Source: DAINRZ01 sp964634885 (GTDB lineage: Bacteria; Bacteroidota; Ignavibacteria; Kapaibacteriales; UBA2268). From it: DNA of 64,000 nucleotides. The DNA lies in NCBI GenBank assembly GCA_964634885.1, contig CAZWLN010000004.1, forward strand, positions 1 to 64,000. The letters are read 5' to 3'. A program made the translations under genes and the position numbers. How positions within the stretch are numbered: position 1 is the first letter of the stretch; each line of letters opens with the position of its first letter. The notes below the pieces were generated by a model that worked only from the letters and a program-made list of their open reading frames with translations, was not told the DNA's origin and made no database searches. Below, piece after piece: positions 51,650-60,667 of this stretch.

Positions 51650-54600
51650 CTATTCTTCTTTCAGTTTAAGCTTTCTTGCGAAGTTGGAATTGGGTTCGGT
51701 AAGCTGGGCGTAATACTTCTTCGTTTCCAATTCCTCGTCGGTCACATAGTAAACGTCGATGAAGTTATCGACCATGTAGCCGCTCCTGTAAAAATTTATC
51801 TCTTTCAGGGCATCGTTCCAGCCCTCGAACCAAAGGTTCAGCATCTCCTTTTGAATGTCGTCACCATTGAAAAGTACCAGCAGGTCGATGTCGGAGTTGT
51901 GTGCCGCTGTCTTATGATAGGTAGTGCCGAACAGATACAGGCCTTTGATGCCGAACCTCATCGGGTCCAGGTATGTCCCGATTGTCTCTGCCATCCTTGT
52001 CCTCCACTCCCACGGTTCTTCGAAGGTGGGCCTATCCCTGGAGGCAACAGCCGATGTATAGGAGTACTTTGTATTGCTGTCGGTGAGGATTGCGATGGCT
52101 TCTTCCTCGTCGGCGTTCATCAGTATCCTGACAATCTGCCCTTTTGTTACTTCCGGTATATTGATGACCCTGACCGTTTCCCCAAGGTATGCATATTCCG
52201 GAAGGTACCTGGCAAGGCTGTTCTCGCTCTCAAGCATGAATTTCTCATTGAAAACGACGCCGTCGTCGTCGGGGTAGAGCGGGAGGTACCTGATTGAGGC
52301 TTCGACAAGGTCCTGGAAGAAGTGGGTTCCGAACGACAGTTCCGGAACATAGCTCCCTTTTTTTCGTGCAACTTCAATCAGTACCGAAGTGTTGTTGATG
52401 TCGGAATAGGTAACGCTGACGCCGAGGCGGATGTCGTCGCGGCTGCCCCAGCGTCCCGGCCCCATTAAGATGAAACTCTTTTTGGGCAGCATCTTGTTCA
52501 GCATCCCGACAATCTTCCCTATGTTCTTCATGTCCTGGAAATCCTGTATCCGGGCATAGCTGTCGGGATTGATATATACTATGAACTTGACGTCGGGCAC
52601 CCTGCCGTTTGAGACATAGCGGTTGGCGTTGAACAGGATACGTTCCGGAGCCACATCTCTCGGTATAATGGCAGACACAGTCTCGGACGAAGAACTCTGG
52701 GGCCTGCACTGTAACAGGTACAGGTCCTTGCCGTCGGAAGCAAATTCGACATCGACAGGGACTTCGAATTTCTCTTTGAGGATTTTCAATATCTCGTCGA
52801 TCTGTTTGATGTATTTCGACCTCTTGATGAAATTCTCGAAAGTAACTATCAGGTCTTTGTCCCGGCTCGTGGAAATGCCCAGCCCGATGGGGGTTTTCAG
52901 GTTGTTTTCCTCGAGGATGGAGAATATTTCGTTCAGAAGGGGGAAATTGTCTCCGACCTGGTTCAGTACATCTTTGATATGTATCGTTTCGAAGGAATTG
53001 GTTTCCAGGTTGATTACGTCGATGAATTTCGGCGAGTAGGCTACCCTCTCCGACAGTGTAAGGTTAACCCTCAGGTCAGGGCTGCCGGGGGCAATTAATA
53101 TCGGGTACTCGTCGCCGATCCTGTCCACTGCCCGTGTTCCAAGCCCCGGGACTATCCTGATCAGGCCGTCGTCTCTCTTGATTCGCGGTGACCAGCGGAA
53201 TTCGTTGTTGCTGAAAGCCACACCGGCAAACGGAGGCATGAAGTATTTCCCGATGGTAACGCCGACCACTTCCTGTATCATCAGGCCCATCTCCTCGTGG
53301 AAGTCGATCAGCCCGCGTTCTTTGCGGTACCCGATTGGGTCGGGGCTGAACGTCGAAGCGTAAACTTCGGCAATGGCGTCCATCAGGGCGTCGAGCCGCT
53401 GCTGTTTCGTGCCCTGGTTCGCAAGGAAGAGGCTCTTGTATTTTCCGGCAAAAGCCGAGCCCATCCTGTCTTCAAGGAGGCTTGAACTCCTGACGATGAT
53501 GGGGCTGCGCCCGAAATCATCCAATGCGCGTGAAAGCCCGTTGATGAGTTCCGTAGGGAAGTGCGAATTCTTGAAAGCCTGGACGATGTGGGGATACTCC
53601 TGCCTGATCTCGTCGATCTCCTTGTACCTTTGCTCGACAATTTCTTCGAGGCTGTTGTAATAGATGAACTGGATGATGGCGTCGGAAGTGATGTACCAGG
53701 TCTTCGGTGTTTTAACGTCGGCCAGCGTGTCCTTGTACTGGTGAGATTTCTGGATTATCTTCTTTGCCAGGATCAGGCCCGAGCTTTTCCCGCCCACCTT
53801 ACCGTGGCTTTCAGGCGGGAAGATCATGTTCTGGAGCAGGTCGTAGAAATCTGTAACGTCGCAGTAGGTTTTGGCGATGTTGATGAAATCGAGCTGGTCC
53901 GTAAGGAAGCGCCTGATGAGTGACACCCTGATGCCTTCGGTATTTGCCGACCGGCGGTCGTTCAGGTTCGGGTTAATGTGGTAGTAACGCCTGATGGCGT
54001 CGGCAATCTCCATCAGAGGTGTATTAAGGTTAGCCAGTGACTTGACAAGGAAGAAAGCTTTTTCTTCGTTAATCCATTTCTGTATGTTGTTAAGAATCTC
54101 ATCTTCAGTAATATAGCGGGAAGCGATGGTGAATATCTCCTCGCCGAGATTGTATGAATTTTCCAGGACCTGTTTTTTCGTAGGCCTGTTCACTTCGGTG
54201 CCCGGTGTTTCTTCATCGTAGAGATTGCCCAATTTCTTGAAGAGGCTCTTTGCTTCGTCGATGCCTTTGTAAAACAGGTGGTTGATCATCTTTCGGGAAA
54301 TAATCGAATAGGTGTGCTGGTCTGTTCTCTTGAGCATATCGATGATGACCTGCCACTCAGGTTTGTTCTTTTCAGTCATTTCAGCCTGTTTGATGCGCCA
54401 TTCCTTAAACACATCGCTGAATTTCTGGTGGATGACGAAGAGGCTGATCCTGTCGGCAACGGTAGCGACGAGCTTCTCTTCTTCTTTGAGGAAGCTTTCT
54501 TCTACCTCTTTTGCTGTCTCATGGCTGTAATATATCTCAATGGTGCCGAACACCTCGTTCTGTACTTTTATCTCAGTAATCAGGCCATGGGATGTAGGCT

Positions 54601-54823
54601 CGAAATTAGTCCTGCTGTAAGTTGTATTGTCGAAAATGATGCGTGCGAAACAGTTGTCCGGATATTGCATACCTGAAGGCAGAGCGTCAACAACGGCGAG
54701 AATGATGTCGTCGAAAGAGTTGTCGGAGTCGCTGAGTATCTCTTCAATGCGGTAAAGACAGTCCAGTTCCTTGGCTCTCTCCTTCAGCATGCGTAACGAC
54801 AGTTCCATTTCATCATTTTGCAT
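51650..54823 (-). CDS. GAF / PEP-synthase-type ATP-grasp / nucleotidyltransferase fusion
   Basis: A 1057-residue cytoplasmic protein. Order: coiled-coil plus GAF-like sensor (about 1-135), helical linker (135-330), and a PPDK/PEP-synthase N-terminal ATP-grasp domain (about 335-760). That domain has GGKSSGL, PIIVRSSSLLEDRMGSAFAGKY and FMPPFAGVAFSNN. A C-terminal pol-beta nucleotidyltransferase has LFGTTYHKTAAHNSDIDLLV, whose Asp-x-Asp is near 977-979. The His-containing swivel and PEP-binding barrel of true PEP synthase are absent, so it cannot run the normal reaction alone. It may phosphorylate or nucleotidylate a partner in response to a GAF ligand (inference). The barrel gene follows 8 bp later. 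Confidence 0.75.
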   Translation of the reverse strand: MQNDEMELSLRMLKERAKELDCLYRIEEILSDSDNSFDDIILAVVDALPSGMQYPDNCFARIIFDNTTYSRTNFEPTSHGLITEIKVQNEVFGTIEIYYSHETAKEVEESFLKEEEKLVATVADRISLFVIHQKFSDVFKEWRIKQAEMTEKNKPEWQVIIDMLKRTDQHTYSIISRKMINHLFYKGIDEAKSLFKKLGNLYDEETPGTEVNRPTKKQVLENSYNLGEEIFTIASRYITEDEILNNIQKWINEEKAFFLVKSLANLNTPLMEIADAIRRYYHINPNLNDRRSANTEGIRVSLIRRFLTDQLDFINIAKTYCDVTDFYDLLQNMIFPPESHGKVGGKSSGLILAKKIIQKSHQYKDTLADVKTPKTWYITSDAIIQFIYYNSLEEIVEQRYKEIDEIRQEYPHIVQAFKNSHFPTELINGLSRALDDFGRSPIIVRSSSLLEDRMGSAFAGKYKSLFLANQGTKQQRLDALMDAIAEVYASTFSPDPIGYRKERGLIDFHEEMGLMIQEVVGVTIGKYFMPPFAGVAFSNNEFRWSPRIKRDDGLIRIVPGLGTRAVDRIGDEYPILIAPGSPDLRVNLTLSERVAYSPKFIDVINLETNSFETIHIKDVLNQVGDNFPLLNEIFSILEENNLKTPIGLGISTSRDKDLIVTFENFIKRSKYIKQIDEILKILKEKFEVPVDVEFASDGKDLYLLQCRPQSSSSETVSAIIPRDVAPERILFNANRYVSNGRVPDVKFIVYINPDSYARIQDFQDMKNIGKIVGMLNKMLPKKSFILMGPGRWGSRDDIRLGVSVTYSDINNTSVLIEVARKKGSYVPELSFGTHFFQDLVEASIRYLPLYPDDDGVVFNEKFMLESENSLARYLPEYAYLGETVRVINIPEVTKGQIVRILMNADEEEAIAILTDSNTKYSYTSAVASRDRPTFEEPWEWRTRMAETIGTYLDPMRFGIKGLYLFGTTYHKTAAHNSDIDLLVLFNGDDIQKEMLNLWFEGWNDALKEINFYRSGYMVDNFIDVYYVTDEELETKKYYAQLTEPNSNFARKLKLKEE

Positions 54824-55224
54824 TTTTCATTTCCATATTAATTGTTAATTCATGTATTAAATTATAAAATTAAAGGATATAAATAAAGCAACAATTTCAG
54901 AATATGTAAATCATGTATTTAAAATGTGTGAACCGTCAATTATGATAATTTTAATCTTTTTTAATTTTTCAGTAATTTTTGGTGAAATAATTTTCATTTT
55001 GCTCAAGGGTGTAACCCGGCTATGTATCAGGATTGATAAGGGTTAATAAGACTCTTTCGATGAACGCTAAATTATTGAAGAGGCAGATTTTGTAAATATT
55101 TTAAAATAATAAATGTTATGGAAATATGAAATTTTGTTATAAATTGCTTATCTGTAATTGACAATTTTGAAAAAATGTTTGGGGCGTGAGTCCCGGAATT
55201 AAAAAAATTTGTTGGAGGATGAAC
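54824..55224. other. Divergent AT-rich intergenic region
   Basis: About 400 bp between the fusion gene and gdhA. It is mostly A/T, with a TTGACA at 55157-55162 and TTTTGAAAAAATGTTTGG just after it. A GGAGG sits immediately before the gdhA start. No ORF or clear hairpin. Confidence 0.4.
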
Positions 55225-56511
55225 ATGAGTAGTGGAGCATTTAATCCGTTTCACATGGCACAGCAGCAGTTTGACTCTGTTGCAGAAAAATTAGGTTTGG
55301 ATAAAGCAACCTGTGATTTATTAAGGAATCCCGACCGCGAATATCACTTTAATATACCGATCAGAATGGACGACGGCACTTATAAAGTATTTAAGGGCTT
55401 CAGAGTCCAGCATAACGACGCAAGAGGCCCCAGCAAGGGCGGCATCCGTTTCCATCCCCATGAGACTATCGACACCGTAAAGGCTCTTTCAATGTGGATG
55501 ACATGGAAAACTGCAGTTGTCGATATACCTCTCGGCGGCGGCAAAGGCGGCGTAATCTGCGATCCTCACAACCTCTCGATGAGGGAACAGGAAGCTATCT
55601 GCCGTGGCTGGATCAGGCAGGTTGCCAGGAACGTAGGCCCCTTACAGGATGTACCTGCTCCTGACGTAATGACATCAGGCCAGCACATGCTCTGGATGCT
55701 CGATGAATATGAAAGAATCACCGGCTACAAAGCTCCCGGTTTCATTACCGGCAAACCCGTCGGCATGGGTGGCTCTCTCGGCAGAACTGAAGCTACAGGT
55801 TACGGCGTAATCTTTACTTTAAGAGAAGCTTTGAAAGAACTGAAAATCGACATCAAGAAGACAACAGCTTCATTCCAGGGCTTCGGCAACGTCAGCCAGT
55901 ATGCAATCGACCTTTACACACAGTACGGCGGCAAAGCTATTGCTGTCTCCTGCTGGAACCAGAAAGAACAGAAATCATATACATTCCGCAAGATGAGCGG
56001 CGTCGATATGAACGAACTTAAGAGCATTGCCGACCGCTTTGGCGAGATCGACATCAATAAAGCCAAAGAAAAAGGCTTCGAAGTTCTTCCCGGCGATGCA
56101 TGGATTGAACAGGAAGTTGACATTCTCGTTCCTGCTGCTCTCGAGAACCAGGTTAACGCTGAAACAGCTCCCAAGATCAAATCGACAGTTAAGGTTATGG
56201 TCGAAGGCGCCAACGGCCCCACAACACCCGAAGCCGACGAGATAATCAAGAAAAACGGCATCTGGTTAATTCCTGACTTCCTTGCAAACGCAGGCGGCGT
56301 TACTTGCTCGTATTTCGAACAGGTACAGTGCAACATGAACTACTTCTGGACAAAAGAAGAAGTTCTCCAGAAACTCGACACCAAGATGACCGACGCTTAC
56401 CATGCAGTTTCCGAACTGGCACGCCAGAGAAACGTATATATGCGCGACGCAGCTTACATGATCGCAGTTTCAAGAGTTGCCGAAGCAGTTAAAATGCGCG
56501 GCTGGGTATAA
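55225..56511 (+). CDS. gdhA: Glutamate dehydrogenase (Glu/Leu/Phe/Val dehydrogenase family)
   Basis: It reversibly deaminates glutamate to 2-oxoglutarate and ammonia with NAD(P). The 428-residue length is typical of the hexameric class. The catalytic Lys107 lies in PLGGGKGGV, followed by DVPAPDVMTSGQHMLWMLDE. The nucleotide-binding GFGNVSQYA starts the Rossmann domain. GGAGG precedes the ATG at 55225 by six bases; an ATG at 55219 lies too close. Codon use is strongly biased (GGC, AAA, GAA), suggesting high expression. A terminator and repeats follow. Confidence 0.95.
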   Translation: MSSGAFNPFHMAQQQFDSVAEKLGLDKATCDLLRNPDREYHFNIPIRMDDGTYKVFKGFRVQHNDARGPSKGGIRFHPHETIDTVKALSMWMTWKTAVVDIPLGGGKGGVICDPHNLSMREQEAICRGWIRQVARNVGPLQDVPAPDVMTSGQHMLWMLDEYERITGYKAPGFITGKPVGMGGSLGRTEATGYGVIFTLREALKELKIDIKKTTASFQGFGNVSQYAIDLYTQYGGKAIAVSCWNQKEQKSYTFRKMSGVDMNELKSIADRFGEIDINKAKEKGFEVLPGDAWIEQEVDILVPAALENQVNAETAPKIKSTVKVMVEGANGPTTPEADEIIKKNGIWLIPDFLANAGGVTCSYFEQVQCNMNYFWTKEEVLQKLDTKMTDAYHAVSELARQRNVYMRDAAYMIAVSRVAEAVKMRGWV

Positions 56512-56518
56512 TTAGTTA

Positions 56519-56573
56519 ATAAAGTTTGTAAAGTTCATAAAGTTTGTAAAGTACATAAAGTTTATGAATTGAC
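56519..56573 (+). repeat. 9-bp minisatellite, first block
   Basis: Repeated AAAGTTTGT / AAAGTTCAT / AAAGTTTAT steps begin seven bases past the gdhA stop codon. The period is 9 bp, with a few base changes per unit. Confidence 0.85.
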
Positions 56574-56596
56574 AGGCTGAGAAATAGAAATAAAAG

Positions 56597-56626
56597 AGGC
56601 TGTCTCAAAAGGGCAGCCTTTTTTAT
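56597..56626 (+). terminator. Terminator after gdhA
   Basis: AGGCTG and CAGCCT flank an 11-base loop and are followed by a T-rich tail (TTTTTATTTT). It sits between two blocks of the 9-bp minisatellite. Confidence 0.85.
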
Positions 56627-56627
56627 T

Positions 56628-56728
56628 TTGTCAAGTTAGTCAAGTTCATCAAGTTCATCAAGTTCATCAAGTTCATAAAGTTCGTCAAGTTCTTAAAGTT
56701 TGTAAAGTTCATAAAGTTTATCAAGGTT
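56628..56728 (+). repeat. 9-bp minisatellite, second block
   Basis: About eleven units of (C)AAGTTCATC or AAAGTTTAT type run head to tail. A reverse-complement block of the same repeat occurs at 56903-56946, so the two could pair into a long hairpin. Confidence 0.85.
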
Positions 56729-56810
56729 GAAAGAAAGCCCCGGCGGGGCGTCATATTAATAGTATATAAAGTTTATCAAATACCCTCTCAATTCAAAATT
56801 TACAATCTCT

Positions 56811-57250
56811 AACCACCAATCACTAACCACCAGTCACTAATCACCAGCCACCAACCACTCTCCTTATCCAATGAGAAGAAAAGCGCCCCAACTCAGCATT
56901 TTCTTGACTTTATAAACTTGATGAACTTCATGAACTTTACAAACTTAAATCCAGCAACCAGCCACTAATCACCAGTCACTAACCACTAATCACCAGCCAC
57001 CAGCAACCAGCCACTAATCACCAGTCACTAATCACCAGCCACCAGCAACCAGCCACTAATCACCAGCCACTAACCACTAACCACCAGTCACTAACCACCA
57101 GCCACTAACCACCAGCCACCAGCAACCAGCCACTAACCACTAATCACCAGCCACTAACCACCAGCCACCAGCCACTAACCACTAATCACCAGCCACTAAC
57201 CACCAGCCACTAATCACCAGCAACCAGCCACTAATCACCAGTCACTAATC
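56811..57250. repeat. Minisatellite array B (same family as array A)
   Basis: Two blocks, 56811-56859 and 56951-57250, of ACCACCAGCC / ACTAATCACC steps, separated by about 90 bp that hold the inverted 9-bp repeat. The array runs to, and supplies, the TAG stop of the minus-strand permease at 57245. The last two codons (Ser, Asp) of that protein also lie in repeat sequence. On the minus strand it reads GT-rich, as in arrays A and C. Confidence 0.9.
56903..56946 (-). repeat. Inverted block of the 9-bp minisatellite
   Basis: Sequence of the form ACTTTATAAACTTGATGAACTT is the reverse complement of the 56519-56728 repeat. It lies inside the gap between the two blocks of array B. Confidence 0.8.
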
Positions 57251-58588
57251 ACTATCTTCCAGGTTGTTTTTTACTCCCGGCAGGAAGAACACGAGTATTA
57301 CTCCGGGAATGCTTGCAATCAGGGCTATTATGAAATAGGACTGGTAACCGACCCATTCCTGAATGTTTCCGCTGATGAAGCCCGGCAGCAGCATCCCCAG
57401 CGCCATAAACCCTGTAGAGATGGCATAGTGGGACGTTTTGTACCTGCCTTTGGATATATAAAGAAGGTATATCATGAATCCCGAGAATCCCAGGCCGTAG
57501 CCGAACTGCTCAACCATCACACATAATAAGGTAATGGGATAGACTTTGATTGTATATATAGAGCCCGAAGAGAATATGTCGGCAACGAAGGAGAGGTCTA
57601 ACAAGGTGTAATCCGTTGGTTGTACAAAGGCAAGGTAAACATACAGGATATGCGGTATATTCATGCACAAAGCAAAGGGTAGCAACAGCTTCTTCAGGTT
57701 GACCTTCTTAACCATTATCCCGCCGATGATGCCTCCGGCCAGCAGAGCCAGCACTCCCATTGTCCCATACATGAATCCGACTTCACTCGTTGAAACACCC
57801 AGTCCGCCTCTGAACGTCGGATCTTTGAGGAAAAGTACTGCCATCTTGACAAGGAGCGATTCTCCGAGCCTGTACAGCAGGATGAAAGACAGGATGATCA
57901 GTATCTTGTCCTGCTTAAAGTATTCTTTGAAAGATTCGAAGAAGGGTATGTCCTTCTTTGTTGCTTTCACTGGGCCGTCGGTAACCGGGTAAGGAAGGAT
58001 GAACCTGTGGTAAATGAACAGGAGAAATGATACGCCGGAAACGACGATTAGCGCCAGAGACCAGCCGTACTCTATGTTGCCTGTGGCTTTTCCCATATCT
58101 CCGGCAAACTGTACCATGATGCCGCCTCCGAACAAGACAGCAAGCCTGTAGAAAGTGCTCCTGATGCCTGTGAAGAATGCCTGATCTCCTTTGTCTAAGG
58201 CGTGCAGGTAGAAACCGTCGAGGGCTATGTCATGTGTCGCCGAGCTTAGGGCAGCTATTAAAAAGAACGCCAACATGACTGCGAACAGGAAATTGAAATT
58301 GAGCGCGAGAGCAGCAAACAGAAACAGGACAGGTATGATGAACTGCATATATAACACCCAGTTGCGCTTTGTGCTTCTGCCGTCCACCAGCGGCCCCCAG
58401 AGGGGTTTTAATGTCCAGGGCAGAGCAAGGATCGTAGTAAGTTGGGCAATCCCGTCGTTGGATATTCCAAGGTCTTTTAACAGCACTAAAGCAAATGTAT
58501 TGATTATGACGTAAGGCAGGCCCTGTGTAAAATACGCCGTCGGTACGAACAGCCACGGATTTCTGACTGCCGTTTTGTTTTCTGCCAT
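57245..58588 (-). CDS. AmpG-like muropeptide permease (MFS)
   Basis: A 447-residue protein with 12 predicted helices. AmpG carriers import GlcNAc-anhydroMurNAc peptides for cell-wall recycling. Characteristic parts are TQGLPYVIINTFALVLLKDL in helix 1, LPWTLKPLWGPLVD in loop 2-3, and SSATHDIALDGFYLHAL, which resembles the T(Q/H)DIAxD motif of AmpG. The ATG at 58588 is preceded by GGAG with good spacing. The stop codon TAG lies inside minisatellite array B. The substrate is inferred from family, not shown. Other peptidoglycan genes (murA, the L,D-transpeptidase) lie elsewhere in the window. Confidence 0.75.
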   Translation of the reverse strand: MAENKTAVRNPWLFVPTAYFTQGLPYVIINTFALVLLKDLGISNDGIAQLTTILALPWTLKPLWGPLVDGRSTKRNWVLYMQFIIPVLFLFAALALNFNFLFAVMLAFFLIAALSSATHDIALDGFYLHALDKGDQAFFTGIRSTFYRLAVLFGGGIMVQFAGDMGKATGNIEYGWSLALIVVSGVSFLLFIYHRFILPYPVTDGPVKATKKDIPFFESFKEYFKQDKILIILSFILLYRLGESLLVKMAVLFLKDPTFRGGLGVSTSEVGFMYGTMGVLALLAGGIIGGIMVKKVNLKKLLLPFALCMNIPHILYVYLAFVQPTDYTLLDLSFVADIFSSGSIYTIKVYPITLLCVMVEQFGYGLGFSGFMIYLLYISKGRYKTSHYAISTGFMALGMLLPGFISGNIQEWVGYQSYFIIALIASIPGVILVFFLPGVKNNLEDSD

Positions 58589-58665
58589 CAATTCTCCAAT
58601 TTCAAAAACGAAAAATGTAAATTAGCCAATGGCAGAGAAAATATGAAATATTTATGTCGAGGAAT

Positions 58666-59448
58666 CTATTTTTTGATTTCCGTTCTCCGGAAGTAATCAG
58701 TAGCTTTCCGATAGTCTTCGGGAGTGTCGATGCCGATGAGCTGCTGTTCTGTCTGGATGCATTTGATCTTCAGTCCGTTCTGCAGCAGCCTCATCTGCTC
58801 CAGCTTCTCAGCCATTTCCAGTTCGGTCGGGTTCAGGAGGACAAAGTTCAACAGAGTATTCTTCCTGTAGATATAAATGCCGATGTGTTTCCAGAACTCG
58901 TGTTTTATCAGCCAATTGGTCTTGTCCGTGTCCCTGACAAAGGGAATGGCGTTACGGGAGAAATAGAGCGCGTTGCTGTTTTTGTCCATTACAACCTTGA
59001 CGACAGAAGGGTCTTCGAGATCGGTACTATTGTCGATCTTTTTGACTATTGTTCCGGCGTCGCTGTGGGACAAGGCAAAAGACCGGGCCAGGTTGTCGAG
59101 CAGAGGGCCGGTAATCATCGGTTCGTCCCCCTGGATGTTGATGATGATGTCTGCTTCTTCTTCCAGTTCTTTGTAAGCAAAAGCAATTCGGTCGGTGCCG
59201 CTGTTGAGGTCCTTTGGTGTCATGATGAATTCGGCGCCGATGTTCATGCAAAGCTCAGCGATTCGTTCGTCGTCGGTAGCAATGACGATGCGCCTGATCA
59301 GCATAGCTTTGCTTGCAGACTCCCAAACACGCTGCAGCAGAGGCTTTCCGTTAATGTCCATCAGGAGCTTACCCGGCAGCCTTGTAGAGCCAAAACGTGC
59401 CGGAATCAGCGCTATTACATGTTCTCCAAGGTCATTCAAATCAAACAC
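58666..59448 (-). CDS. kdsB: 3-deoxy-manno-octulosonate cytidylyltransferase
   Basis: KdsB activates Kdo with CTP to CMP-Kdo for LPS inner-core synthesis. It is a 260-residue protein. Signature parts are IPARFGSTRLPGKLL near residues 15-29, ATDDERI, and NIQGDEPMI. It shows that the organism makes Kdo-containing LPS. The start is a GTG at 59448, since no ATG is available near the conserved N terminus. It lies downstream of the AmpG-like gene's start, same strand, 77 bp apart. kdsA and kdsC are not in the window. Confidence 0.95.
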   Translation of the reverse strand: MFDLNDLGEHVIALIPARFGSTRLPGKLLMDINGKPLLQRVWESASKAMLIRRIVIATDDERIAELCMNIGAEFIMTPKDLNSGTDRIAFAYKELEEEADIIINIQGDEPMITGPLLDNLARSFALSHSDAGTIVKKIDNSTDLEDPSVVKVVMDKNSNALYFSRNAIPFVRDTDKTNWLIKHEFWKHIGIYIYRKNTLLNFVLLNPTELEMAEKLEQMRLLQNGLKIKCIQTEQQLIGIDTPEDYRKATDYFRRTEIKK

Positions 59449-59530
59449 ACTAATAATTCAAATAAACAAATATAATACATATTCTCTATATAATGTTCGG
59501 CAAAAAAGAAAGGAAATTTAGTGTCTGTTC

Positions 59531-60436
59531 TTAGAAAGGCGTCCATGCAAACGAAACAAACGGCGCTGCGTATGGTGTAGTGGCAAAAAGCAGCCCGAAG
59601 TCGGCAGAAACATTGGTGTTACAAAGCCTTAATCCCAAAAGTACCAGGGTATTGGTTGGTTTGGAGACGTCGTTGTTCCACAATTCGCCGATGAAGTGCA
59701 GGTCGTGTTTTTCGCTGAACCTGGTGTCGAGTCCGAGGCCGATGCCGAAAGCGCCGTTCGGATAGCCGAAACCGAATTTGTTCTGGTTGCCTATGTACAT
59801 CTCAAACAGCTCTGTTCCCGACACTTTTGCGAATATGGCGCCGGTTAGGGTTGTCTTCGAAAAAGCGAAAGAACCCACCCCGTACAAGTGCAGCAGCTTG
59901 TTGTTGTGGTTGAGGAAGGCGATATTGCCGCCCAGGGCAAGGGTGAGTTTCTTATTAATGGATTCGAAATAGGTAGTGAGGACCGTTGCCTTGACATTCG
60001 CCGACTGTATCTGTTGTTTGCCGGGGATGGAGGGTATGAAAGAGGTGCCGGCGTTGATGGAAAGGAAATTGCCGATGCCGACGCCCATGTATGCAAACAG
60101 CACTTCGAAGGAGCCGATGAAGTGATTGTTCCTGATCGGTTCAGCTGTCGGCAGCAGGTAAACCCTGTGGTCATGGCGGTACCAGGACGTAAACGGCACA
60201 ATTTCGACGATCTGGTCTTCGTAGATAATGGCGGTGCCTATCTCCGTTTTGAACCTGATGCCTTCGCCTTCGTCCGGGTCACTGACGGATTCGGTAACAT
60301 AGCCGCTGATTACATCGCCGTTGGTTAACCTGATGATATACCGGATCTCATCGGAAGGAGCAATATATTTGAGTACGCCTTCAGCGGCAAAGGCCCTGAC
60401 ACCAAGCAAAAGTAAAAGTATAATCAGCTTTTTCAT
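59531..60436 (-). CDS. Exported protein with SH3-like start and barrel-like body
   Basis: A protein of about 301 residues with a signal peptide (MKKLIILLLLLGVRAFA). A small Sm/SH3-like strand unit (YIIRLTNGDVISGYVTESV ... IYEDQIVEIVPF) is followed by glycine-rich alternating strands (GGNIAFLNHNNKLLHLYGVGSFAFSK, GFGYPNGAFGIGLGLDTRFS) that look like an outer-membrane barrel. The function is unknown. GGAG lies four bases before the ATG at 60436; a longer frame up to 60487 is possible but weaker. kdsB follows 83 bp downstream on the same strand. Confidence 0.65.
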   Translation of the reverse strand: MKKLIILLLLLGVRAFAAEGVLKYIAPSDEIRYIIRLTNGDVISGYVTESVSDPDEGEGIRFKTEIGTAIIYEDQIVEIVPFTSWYRHDHRVYLLPTAEPIRNNHFIGSFEVLFAYMGVGIGNFLSINAGTSFIPSIPGKQQIQSANVKATVLTTYFESINKKLTLALGGNIAFLNHNNKLLHLYGVGSFAFSKTTLTGAIFAKVSGTELFEMYIGNQNKFGFGYPNGAFGIGLGLDTRFSEKHDLHFIGELWNNDVSKPTNTLVLLGLRLCNTNVSADFGLLFATTPYAAPFVSFAWTPF

Positions 60437-60551
60437 CATTCTCCGTTTAAATTGATTTTCAAACACCCGGATAACAAAGTAATTCACGCAATGACTGCAA
60501 CGCTATTGTAGGGCAGAAGCCTGTTTCCGTATTATTGCAATTTGACCACAT

Positions 60552-60667
60552 CTACCAGCCACCAACAACCAGCCACTAACCACTAACCACCAGCAACCAG
60601 CAACCAGCAACCAGCAACTAACCACCAGCAACTAACAACCAGCCACTAACCACCAGCCACTAACTAC
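60552..60667. repeat. Minisatellite array C (same family as A and B)
   Basis: About 115 bp of CCAGCCACTAACC / CCAGCAACCAGC steps. Unlike A and B it lies between two minus-strand genes. It starts right at the TAG stop codon of the small HTH-like gene at 60668 and ends before the start of the barrel gene. Confidence 0.88.

Noticed and set aside
56811..57250. Repeat array B as a CRISPR array
   Set aside because: The units are continuous 21-bp-like tandem repeats with no unique spacers, and no cas genes are nearby.
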